NCBI GenBank assembly: GCA_018697195.1
Contig: CM031879.1
Span: forward strand, 43,016,704-43,080,703
Source: Certhia americana
Taxonomy: Eukaryota; Chordata; Aves; Passeriformes; Certhiidae
Reading direction: 5' to 3'
DNA length: 64,000 nucleotides
The position numbers and the translations under genes were made by a program. Under the pieces are notes generated by a model. The model made no database searches, was not told the DNA's origin, and worked only from the letters and a program-made list of their open reading frames with translations. Positions 40,101 to 51,300 of the stretch are shown here, piece by piece; position 1 is the stretch's first letter; every line of letters begins with the position of its first letter.

Positions 40101-43100
40101 GTAAAATTACTAGTCTATCTAGGTCAGGTCAAACTAGCAAATTTTGTTTCAGAGCTTAGAAAGCATCTTTGACTGTCAAATGCATTGTATAAATATTTAA
40201 AAAATGGTAAGATGCCAAAATCAGATATGTCGGAGTTAATGGATTAAAAAATTGACTCTTTTGTCTGTATGAATTTTGATTCGACTTTCCATGACACAGG
40301 ATATACGTTTCTAACATAGGTTGTGTTTCTCATTCTGTACCATGAATACATGTCACTGTCTAAATAAGGGTCTTTTTAAAACTTTTTTTTCTGCTAATCC
40401 ATGTAATTCAGTATGTGGTTACATGTATTATTTATTGCCCTGCATTCAAGTCTTGCACTGAGCACAGAAGTAAGAGGAATATTTATTATTGCTATTTAAT
40501 ATTAATAAAGAGTTGAATGAAATGTGGTCACTGTAGGAAGTGACCACATCCTAACAACCCTTTCTGTCAGAGTGTAAGGCAAGACACTGAATTCCCTTTG
40601 AGTCAGTAGAGATTCAAAAGAATTAGAAATTACGTAAATGAAATACAAGGTTTTCTGAAGATCTCAATCCAGCTCCTCACAGTCATAATTTATTATGACT
40701 TTTAATATAGGTACAGATTTTTGGTTGAATTACATGTCTTCTAACAAATCCAATACATCTGTTGTGATTCTCTTGCTTGACCACTCTAATGAGGCACAAG
40801 TTAAGCCCTGTGTGGCCGTTCTTTCCTCCCAAGGGGACACTTAGTGCCTTGTGGAATCCAAAACAGCTTCCATGGAGAAAGACAGGTTAATACTTACGTT
40901 GACCTGTCTGGAAATTAAATATTTTGTATTACTTTAAAAATCCTATCACTGCAGAATATTTGATTTTTTACTATTGTTGGGCAGAATGGGAATTTGCCAT
41001 GGGAAGAGTGGGAGCTCCAGATAAAGTTTATTAGAGAAGCCTTCCCTCTGAGTCATGGGGTGCAGAAGGAACCCCTTTGCTTTCCAAACTCCTTCTCAGA
41101 GAGGAGTTCAGGCAGAGCATCCTGCTACAACTATTCCCCTGCAAATCACATTTTACAGAATGGAAATGAGATTAACACCAGTTTACCAAATTCAAGAAAT
41201 CTGAGATTTTCCTTCACCATATATACTTAGAAAAAGGATTCTGTTACAGGTAGTTACAGCTGTGAATATTCAGCGCGACTCAGACCTGAACTTCTCAAGT
41301 TTGGTGGTTGAAAGAGTAGGACCATACAATTAATGATCAGCTGAAAACGTAATTAGCATGGTTTGCCTCGTGTAGGAATCATACATAGAGTTGCTGTACA
41401 AGCAATATTGGAATCTTTATACAGGAACTCAGCAGCAGATGGAGGGATGAAGCACAATGCAGCATTGAGCTGTTTTAATCTTGTTTCTATAGGGGCAGAC
41501 TTGGGTCATACCAGTAGAAGATTTATGCATGTACCAACTGAGCACATTGATACTGAAATCAGAAGTACACAGCCTTTATAAAGCCTGTTCAAAGCCACAG
41601 GCTTGGGAGAGTTGATGGTCAGGCAAGACAGGGTTGTGAGGAGCTGCCTAAATCTAATCCCACCACAGCCATCTGCCCTGGGTCCAGCACCTGAAGTGAC
41701 CCCCAGAGATTATCCATGGATCTCAGTTATCTGGAATAACCGAGCCACTTCCAAAAAGATGGCAGCAATCTTTTATGTAATAACCCGATGGGAGTCATCT
41801 CTCCTTGCTCACTGGGACGTAGGGTTTGTGGAGTGAGTATTCCTGTCTGATTCTCTCGCCCAGGCTTGTGCTGTTCATGCATTTTACATTATGCCTGAGG
41901 CTGAGTCACCTTGAGCCACACTCAGTAGATAAAACGGAATCCAAAACCATTCACATTTTGCAGGTGATAAGCATCAGAAAACAGGTTCATAATGGAAAGT
42001 GTAATACAAATTTAGCTGTAGATTACCCTGTGAGTTTTCATGGGCAGAGGTGAATGGGGATGGGGCAAGCTGTAGCAAAACATTCTTTGCTTTGAGTTCT
42101 GTTCCACCTAACCTGTCTTCAGAGCCACAATTGCTGATCTTGTGGTTTAAGATCTGGATGAGAGAATTGTGTCTCTGAGGTATTACGCTGTTTTGGGTGA
42201 TGATATGATGATGAAATTTGTATTGGTACTTCTATAAATCTCATCCCTCATTACTTTCCTCGGCTGAAGTTCTGCTGACAGGTCTTTGTAGCATGGGACA
42301 TGTTTTAGTACAATTTTTCAAGAAAGATATTTATATGTTACTTACAATTTTCCAGAGCAACAAAAGTTCTGTTTGTGATTTCTTGTTAGGAAGAGTTGTA
42401 TGATGCAAGTTGAAATTATGCAGGGTATGGCTGCAAAATATGTGATGTACTGAAAATAGGATTATTTGAGAGGAATATGATTGTATATAAATAAACCTTT
42501 TTAGCAAAGTAAATTGCAAAACTTACAAGTATTAGAAAGTATATACCTATATGATGTGTATCTAGATATATATGGTACCACATTAATAGGGACACTATTA
42601 TCTATGAAGTTATAGTTAAATAATCTGTTAAAGATGCTAATATCTGCAAAGAGGGTGTAGTTTAAAGGAACTTTTAAAGGATGTAAAGTGACTGCTTGTC
42701 AGATATATTTAATTCTAGCTATGAATTTTTTTTTCTTATCTTATTCTGTGTGGAAAAGGATTTCTATAAAATTACAATGAAGCAAATGCAAACCTTTGAA
42801 AGCACCAAACCTTCCATATAGGCTGTTCTGTTTCCAGGATTCCCAGCAGTCCTAGGAGCCTCAAATGACCTTTGAAAGTGCGGTGCAGTTACAGTGTCAC
42901 TCAGCTGGGCGTCAGTGGTTTTGTCTTTGCCATTCAGACGGGACTCCCAGTTAATTAGAAAAACGAGGATTTTTAAGAGATATAAAATCCCCGTTGATTC
43001 TGCCAACCAACCCTTGTTTGGCCAGCATACTTAGAAATTATTTGGACCAAAACATAGCTCCGAATCCCGTTTTTCCACGAAACTATTGACGGCGTTCTCC

Positions 43101-43266
43101 AGTACCATTAACTTGGGGTTTTTTTAGTGAAATTGATGCAGTTTATTTTTCTGTATACTGGCGAACGTTATGCACGGTGCTTTCCTTCCTGCTGGGGCAG
43201 ACCCGAGGAGGCAGCTGTTCCCGCAGCCTCTCGCTGTCCGTGCCCCGCCGGGGATAGCTGGAAGTC

Positions 43267-43285
43267 TTGTGCCCTCTTGTGGTAC
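43267..43285 (-). promoter_or_regulatory. Candidate CTCF-binding motif in a GC-rich intron 1 patch
   Basis: TTGTGCCCTCTTGTGGTAC matches the reverse complement of the CTCF core (GCCCYCTNGTGG) at nearly all key positions. It sits in a local GC-rich, CpG-containing patch (about 43185-43320) inside otherwise AT-rich intron 1, about 1.9 kb upstream of the first coding exon. Binding is inferred from the motif alone. Confidence 0.5.
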
Positions 43286-44429
43286 TCACATCCAGGGAAG
43301 CGGCAGGCGGCAAGCCTGGCATCCCCTCCGTGTCATCAGCTAGGGCACAAGCAGCAATGTATTGGGAAACAAAATGAATGAGGGCGCTACACATCGTGAG
43401 CTTGTCTAGATAAAGACAAAAATACGCACTGTTTCATGCACAGAGGTAAGGTAGGTAATAATTAGCCCCATTAGCACCATAGTCAATTAATGAATACCAG
43501 GAGTAAATCCGTGTGACATATCCAAGGTAAGAATCAGAGGAGGCCAAGAAAAAACTATTTGATCCAGTGTTAACGTGCTAAGGAAGGCTGGGAATGTTTT
43601 TGAAAGTGGGTGAAAAATCTCATTTAATGATTCTGTAGTTTAAAAGGTCAATTTTAGCTGCATCTTCATTAAAATAAGTTGTCAGCAGTGATGATGCTCT
43701 CAGTTTTTAAGCTGTGTATTTACCTGTGCTGAGCCGGAATATAGCCAGCCTTCAGTTTATCCTTTTATTGCAGTGCCTGAACAAAAGGCTTGTTCTAGGG
43801 GAGGGCTCAGTAGCACAGGCAGTTAGCAGAGAAAAAGGATACTCAAACAACCTCAGATGGGAGACTCAGGCACTCTTAAAAGTATTCCGAATTCTCAGTA
43901 GTACGTACAATAATGAAAGAAAAGATCCCTGTTAAAGAGAGATTCATGGTAAACATCACTTACTTTACTGTGCTTAAGTGTACTGACCTTCCAGTTTTTC
44001 TAAAAAAATAAGGAATATCTTCTGAGCTATTTGAATTGGCAAACAGAAGCAGCAAGATTATTTTCAGGACCTGGAAAAAACAAAATAGGCAAAGGCTATC
44101 TGGTGGTGGGAGAGGGAAGGGATGTAGCTTCTGGTCCCGTAATCAAAGGCAATTGCTCTGGTCTTCCCTTGTCCTCCACCTTTTCACAGTGGCGTATCTG
44201 AACAAGTCCAGTGTACACCTCCTGACAGTAAACAGCAGGGGTTTAATATCATTTCAGTGGAGAGTCATATTAAGTCCTTTTCTCCATGCCTAAGATGTTC
44301 TTTTGAAGAGTGATTACTTACAATGAATGGAAGACGCCAAGTGGTGGTGACCTTGTATGATGTGATTTTCATGGACAGTTCTTTTCTAAATAATCTATTA
44401 TTTAATAATTTAATCTTCCTCTATTTTAT

Positions 44430-44960
44430 GTGTCCTTTTGGGATTTCCCAAGAGAGAGATGGGACCAATGACAGATGTGTTAAAGCATAATAATTTATTG
44501 CTTTTTTCTTGTCCAGTCTTGGAAGGAGTGAATTCAACTTCACAGCTACACTGCATATGTCAAAAGGTCACAAGACCTCTAGCTACAAAGGCTTTTGAAG
44601 ATTTATTAACCAATAAAACACTGCCTCAAAGATTATTTATGTCTTTAACCCAACAGTTAATTATTTTGTTTTACACGTTTTGCTGCATTGTGGGCTTTCT
44701 TAACCAATCATCTAATAACACACAGACTTACAATACTACACCTTAAAACTTGTTATTATCTTTGTAACTACTTCTATATCTTAAACTTTAAACTCTAAAT
44801 TTTCTGCTACCTAGCTTAACATGTTTCTACTTAAACTACAAATCTACATTTTTGCTTCTAGTATCTAAGTCTGGCAGTCTTTTCCCAGGTCTCAGATCAA
44901 AACCTGTATTCATTTCTGTGTCTGGGCTTATAGGCACTAGGTTTTGAGGGTTTTCTGCAC
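44430..44960 (-). mobile_element. Possible solo LTR of an endogenous retrovirus, reverse orientation
   Basis: This AT-rich block differs from its flanks and, read on the minus strand, has an LTR-like order of signals: inverted CCAAT (ATTGGTTAAGAAAG at about 44697-44710), another ATTGGTTAATAAATC with a TATA-like run (about 44605-44621), then AATAAATTATTATG (about 44487-44500) as a possible polyadenylation signal. The general character reminds me of songbird ERV LTRs, but I cannot name a family. I found no clear TG..CA termini with a target-site duplication and no internal retroviral genes. The edges are approximate. It may instead be a unique AT-rich segment. Confidence 0.35.
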
Positions 44961-45183
44961 TTGGTTTCTGACAGTGTCCCTTCAGAGAACAGCAGTGGGA
45001 AAAATACTGCAAAAGCAGTGGAAGACCTGTAGGTCTTGTGGATGTTTGGTTGTGAATGATGTGGTAGCTTCCTTTTCTCAGTTGTATAGGGTGACTCCTG
45101 CACAGAGCTTATTACTGAAATGAGTGGGTGGAAACCTGCTCCCAAATGTTTTTCACACTGTTGCTCTCCTTTGTCCCTTGTAG

Positions 45184-45392
45184 GTATGGAGAGTGCAATC
45201 ACACTGTGGCAGTTCCTTTTGCAGTTGCTGCTAGACCAGAAACACGAGCACCTCATTTGCTGGACGTCTAATGATGGCGAATTCAAGCTACTCAAGGCAG
45301 AAGAAGTGGCTAAGCTGTGGGGACTCAGAAAAAACAAAACTAATATGAATTATGACAAGCTGAGCCGGGCGCTCAGATACTATTATGACAAG
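45184..45392 (+). CDS. ELK3: ELK3 exon 2 (first coding exon; residues 1-69)
   Basis: The acceptor is a pyrimidine-rich tract ending in AG at 45182-45183. The exon opens with GT and then the start codon at 45186. It encodes residues 1-69: the N-terminal helix of the ETS domain ([10 protein letters not shown]), the beta-sheet core, the helix-2 and turn segment ([11 protein letters not shown]) and the complete DNA-recognition helix ending at K69. The donor is AAG|GTAAAT, with GT at 45393-45394. Using the upstream in-frame Met at 45120 would require retained intron sequence and does not match the family N-terminus. Confidence 0.97.
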
Positions 45393-48300
45393 GTAAATTT
45401 TGTTATTCTCATGCAGACTAAGAAAATAGAAATGCTACCAGCTAATATTTCTCCTCTCTTTGGAATTTATTCAGAAGTTCCTCCAACTAGTCAAGATATT
45501 GGAAGGAAAAATTGTAGAACACAAATATACAAGTATTGTAGAACACAAATCTTGCATATTCACATTTCTCAGTTTTAAACTCCAGTAAAGTCAAGGAGTT
45601 TACAAACTGTTTCTGCACCCTTTTTTTGATTAATATTACATTGTCTTTTCTAATTGATATTAAATTTTCTCAGGATTAGTTCTCCTTAAATAGATATTTT
45701 TCAATAAGCTATATAAATTCCAAGTTAGTAGGTTTTACTGTTTCTATATTCTTGAAGATTAAATATTAATAACGAAGATTGTTATAGATTTTGTTTATTA
45801 CAAAAGGAAAACTTTATAGCCATGCTTAGTGGCCTGTTTTGATTTTCAGAAAAGGGGGTGAGATGAGGTTATACAGTGGGTAATATTCAGCACAATTAGG
45901 GCTTGTTTGCTGCCTGCACAAGGCAAAGGAAAGTAGATACTGTTTCTGGACTGACCTTAGAGTACTGTTGTCATGTATTATTTGTAGTGCACTAATTCTT
46001 GCAGGGCACAGTGCTAGGCATCGCTAAGGCAGCGATCAGAAAACATGTTGACTACAAACTAACAGTGAAAAATTGGATGATCAGATTTTTCATGACCCAC
46101 AGGGGCTCCTTCTGAAAATTTTTTTTAGTTTCAGATTTAGAGGTGTTAGTATTTTGTCCACTAGAAGTCAGATTTTCCCACTTAATATGTTTCAAAGGTG
46201 GCCTGACTGAGAAGGCACAAAAGGATTCGGTGAGGACAGTACAGCGGCTGTTCCGAGCAGTCAGTGTGATGAATCTTCTTCACTAAGTGCTAAAAAGGCT
46301 TCTGCTCAGCATGGGGAAGCTTGCTTCATTATATGGCTCCAACCCCTCTGGTTATAAACTTGACTGGGATCAATGGAGACAGAGTGCGTGCTGGTGCATG
46401 AACAGCATAGCCAGGCAGAGCTCAAATATGCTGTTAGGGACTGAACAGACATTGCTTAAAAATAAGGAACAAAATACTTGTAGCACTTATGCTTTGAGAT
46501 CTCTCTGATCTCTTTGAAGTAATGGAATATAGTGGCTCCTTACCTGAGACTCTCTTGCTACTTTTATCCTTTAACCTTTTTTTTAACCCCTGTTCTGTTT
46601 TCAGTTCCCTGCCCCCAGTACACACCCCCCCTCCCCCCTTTGTCATCTGTTTTGTCTCTGCTCAAGCAGCATCTGGCAGAGTGGCTGCAGTTTCTACATT
46701 AGGGCTCTCGTTGAGACGACTGCTTGCTGTTTGTAGAAGTGGTCTTCTGTCTGACAGTTTTATCTAAGTGTGGCACAAGGATTTTGGCCATTTTTTCTGC
46801 ACTCTGCAGTCCAATAGAGGTCATAGCTCCTAGATGGAAAGAACGCTAAGTTCCTTCTTCTTACTCATGTACTGCAATCAGGGTTTGAACCCCAACCCAA
46901 ACCTATGGCTATTTCTATTTAAATTAAAAGAGTAATTGCTTTAGAAGGAAACAGTGGGAGCTTCTCACTCTGTGGGTACAGTGTTTGGTGTCCTCTAGGT
47001 TCCCAGACAGTGGAGAAAAGTGGATTATTGGGAGAGTGCAGAGGCACAGAGCAGCTAGCTTGCTGCAAGTTTGAAGTGTGTGAGATAATGGCATAAGATA
47101 GCAGATAGTGAATCCTTGTAGAGTGGCAGGGTATGCTCAGCAGTGGGTTCAGTCCTAAACATTTCCTCTGCCTTCAATTCAGTCTATACTGCATAGCACA
47201 GAAGGGAAGAAGTCGAGAAAGGGAGGAAAAGCTCCTTGACATTCTTCCTTCCCCCATGCAGAACAAAAGGGGAAAGACTGGAGAGGTGAAAGAGCCTCTC
47301 TCAGACTTTAATGCTCTTTTCATTTACCAGTTCACCAATTTGTGAGATAAACCCAAAAGCAGTCTAGACTCTGAGGTAGCCTTAAGGAGCTTTCTGAGAT
47401 CCTTGTCCCCTCCCTACTTGTGTGCAGTGATGGATGTGTTGGCAGCTGGGGGTGCTGGGGCAAATGGGATGCACACTGAACAAATGGGACAAACACTGAG
47501 CTGCAGATGTGGCAGCGGCAGCAGAGAAGATGAGGCAGAACTCTGGACAGGACTTCATTTGCACTAGGGAATTATTGACAGGGGTTTCTCTACCTATAAC
47601 CTAAGTGATCTGGCAGCATGTGAGTGAGACAAGGGTCAGTGATTTTTTAGAAATTATGGTAGCATGTGGGCTGGACCTTCCTTTCTTGGACTGCCCTCTG
47701 CTCTTACTGCATACAGTTGACAATGAACTAATGTTTCATGGTCCATCTTTGAAATTTTTCACCGTGGAGAAATAAAACCTGATTGCTGGATAAATGGGGG
47801 TTTATGAGCTCTGCCTTTTGCTTGCGGGGAACACTGCCTTGTTAAAATTCATCATCTGATTCATCTGAACTTAAAAGTAAATTAATTCCAGTACTGGAGA
47901 AAAATAACACAATTAGGACAAGTTCCTTAGCCTGGCTTTGAAAGCAAGCTTGACATGCTGTTGAGGCTGATGGCTACATTTATGTTAAATTCACAGAAAA
48001 AGCACCCCAGGAAATGTACAGTGTGCCATGTCTTGGTCGTTATTTGCTGCCATGATTATAGTTGCTAAAGGTTTGTAGATAATCTGAAGACTCCATTTCC
48101 TGTTTCATTTGTTCCCCAAATTCCTGCCCCCCCCCCCCCCCCCACATGCACTCTTATTTTTATTTAATGCATTTCCCCTATTGCCTCAACAGAGCAGCAG
48201 CACAGAGGACAGATGGCACTGAGGAAAGGCATCCTGCACTCTACCTACAGCTTGTGTCCATCATGTCACACACTTTTGCCAGTCAGAAATCTCTTGTAAT

Positions 48301-51300
48301 GCTTTCAGGCAAGGAAATCCTTCAGCACTATTCCTACACAGAGCACTTTAGCTTGAAGTAAAATACCTTTAAAAATAGGGTTAAAAAGTTTCTTTGTTTT
48401 CCTCAAGTTACCCAGTTATTTCTTTTTATGGTAGCTGTAATGGCACTTATCTTTTGGAAGTTACCAGGGGTTTCAAGACTACTGAAAATCCCTATGAATA
48501 TTTCAAGATGACACCACAAGAGAGAAGCTAGTGAGTTTTCCCATGAGGCTTTTTTTTTGAGGAAAGGAGGGTGAATCCAGGAAATTACATGCAGATACAT
48601 TTACAGGATGCAGTTGTGGAAGTCAAGTCCTCAGAAGTTAGGAAATAAAAGAATCACAGTTCCCTGGATAATCCTAATATTTGCATGAGTTGTGCTGCAT
48701 CTTTAATTACACAGTTACATATTGTTGTGATGAGCAGCTATTCAATATTTTTTCATCCTCTTTGAACAGTACGTGCCCTGAGGCTTTACTCAGTGAGTGC
48801 TTTTCAGTTTGTTTCAGTTTTACGTTCAATTAATGGCTGCCCACTTGTTTAGATGGCTTAGCAGTATGATTTATAGTACTAAAATAACATGGGCTGCTTT
48901 GTGCTTATTGCAGTGCAGGGACAGGGCTTCTCAGGTGCTCTCAGGATTCAGAGGTGCCAGTGCATTCACTCGCCTCCCCTAACAGGTCAAACCCAGTAAC
49001 CATTTTTAATGTCCAAGTGTGGGTGGAAGCATGGAAGAATTGTTTTGGGAGAGGGTCCCTTGCTTGGGTGCTTACTGTACTTCAGGATATAAAGTGATAA
49101 TGAAAACTACTATTTTACTTTTGGGAAGGTCTTCTCGTAAGACATCTCAGGGGAAATAGACTCCTACAATGAAACAATAGCAGTGTGATTGTGCTGGAGT
49201 ACCAACTATACATTATGTAGTGGTGCAGGTAAGAGGTGTTATAAGGAAATAATTTAAGGGGTATTAGAAAGTACCTTTATATAAAATTGGAAGGAGCTTC
49301 ATCCAAGAATAATTTGTGGAAGTCAAGAAAGTGCTTGGCTGAAATGGCATAAATGGTTATATAGTGCTATCCATATGGAAAGATGGGAGTAAAGGATTTG
49401 ATACTCAGTAAGAGGTGATGGGTAGAGGAGAAAACCTAAGAACACCTGCCTCAAAAAGAGACATGAAATAGTTCATGTTTGATGTGAGAGGAAAGGGATG
49501 TCCAGTGAACTGCAGAAGAGAGAGTGGAGAACCTGTTCGTAGGTGCCAGCCAGAGAAATAGCCTTTATTTTCCAGATGGAGGTGAGTGAAGAAAGACTGA
49601 AATTCAGCTAAATGGGAACCTTGGTCTTCCAAAGGACAGTACAGGTGCACAGTGTGGTAGCACCTGTGCCTGCATCAAAAATGTTACCAAATCTGGCTTC
49701 TACACACACAGTGTAATAAGCATAACTGCATAACCTGTGATGCTAGCAGAATCTGCCTGTCTGCACATGCTGATGTGGACACACTCACAGTTTTCGGAAC
49801 AAACCATCCTGCCACAGGTACCTCCTACCAGCATATGTGCTTCAGACACTGGGGTGTGAGCAGCCCTCTGTCTGGGTAGGGTCCCAATAGCTGGAAGCAG
49901 CCTGGGTAGAGCGCTGGGAGGAATTCATAGTGTGTTCCTAGATGCGTTACATCCCTTAGTACTCTTAGAGCCAGGAAACTTGCAACACATCCAAGTGGAA
50001 CTTCGGAGCAGCAGCTACAGCTCTGGTCTTTCTTCTCTTCTGGCCAGGGATGTTTAGTACCTACAGACAAGTTCATTCTGCTCTGTCATAAATTTTGAGA
50101 TCTCAGGCATCCTGATTAGGTCACTTCCATGAAAGAGGGAAAAATGGTCTTCAAGCTCCTGAGATCCCTCATTAGTCTGAAGTTTGACAAGGAGGTGGAT
50201 TTCATTTCCTAGCTCAGTCTCCCAGGTGGCTCCTGCAGGCAGCAAACTTGCTAGCTTACAGGTTTGGGCCAAGCCACTAAAATCCTTCAGTCACCCTGGT
50301 AGTATAGTTACACATTTGCTCTAAATGGCTCAAACATGGAGTAGGAGTTGGAGCTGATAAAACACAAACACACGATAGATTTCAGGAGTGCTTATGCATA
50401 GTTGACACAACCCCTCCCCAGTATAGTCTAGTTTAAGCTGCAGGGAGAACCAGTCCACCGAGCCTTTGGCATCCAGCTCAGCCAGCTGCTCTGTGGAGGA
50501 CAGGGGCAGAGGAGACCCATCCCTGCAGCTGGTGATTCAGAGCTCTCGGGTGAGGCTGGTTTTGGAAGGGCTCATAAAGCGAGTTCCAGAAGTGCTGGGG
50601 TGTGAGCAAGCCTGAGCTGCATAGCACGGCTGATGTGCTGGAGCAGGCAGCAGGCACTGCTCTGCCAGGCTCTCTCAGCAGCTTTCCAAGCACTTCTCAG
50701 CAGGGTGGGCTGGGCACGTTTGCTGTAGTCACTGTTCTGGACACTGGGGGCAGAGGAGGGGAAGTGTTAAGTGTTCAGGAAGCCAGCAGAAGAGGGGTAT
50801 TCCCTGCTGCCAGCCCTCTTTTTGAGTGTCAGAAAGTGCTGTCTATTGATAAGATTTTTTTTAAGCTGCTGGACTGGAGCCCCTGCTCTTTTCCCAGTTG
50901 CTAATTTCTTCTCTGCAGCAGCTGCATGGACCCAGCAGTCCTACCCTGGCTCCCTGCAGCCCTGGCCAGCAGCCACTAGCACTCATTGCAATCCTGTTCA
51001 TCAGGGAATTTACATAGAAAATTCAAACAACAATAAAATAGGGCTAAATGTTTGCATACACTTACTGTCCTGCTACCAAGCAAGTGGTCTAGTATTCCTG
51101 CAGATGCAGGAAGGCACAATTTGCCCTTTCAAACTTCTCATTCTGGTGCCTGTCACTGTCTTCAGTGGTTTGAACCATCATAGCTCAGAATGATTCTGGC
51201 AGATCACTGAGGTGATGGTAAAAATATGCTGCTTTTTACCTTCAATTATTTGTCAAAAAAATAAGTCAGTGCCTTTCCGAGGCACTTCATTAATTTGTGT

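Larger units (their letters stand above)
27888..45183 (+). other. ELK3: ELK3 intron 1 (about 17.3 kb)
   Basis: It runs from the inferred exon 1 donor to the acceptor of the first coding exon. The 5' part is the rest of the CpG island and the motif-rich 28696-29250 stretch, the middle is AT-rich unique DNA with microsatellites, and the 3' part has the GC-rich patch near 43185-43320 and the LTR-like block. Long first introns commonly hold enhancers. No internal gene is seen. The 5' boundary depends on the exon 1 call. Confidence 0.6.

Noticed and set aside
44190..44200. CAGTGGCGTA, resembling the end of a hAT DNA transposon
   Set aside because: No matching inverted terminal repeat or 8-bp target-site duplication was found. 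A ten-base match is expected by chance.
45120..45185. In-frame upstream Met that would extend ELK3 at the N-terminus
   Set aside because: It lies in intron 1 before a good acceptor AG (45182-45183), and the ELK3 family begins with [10 protein letters not shown].
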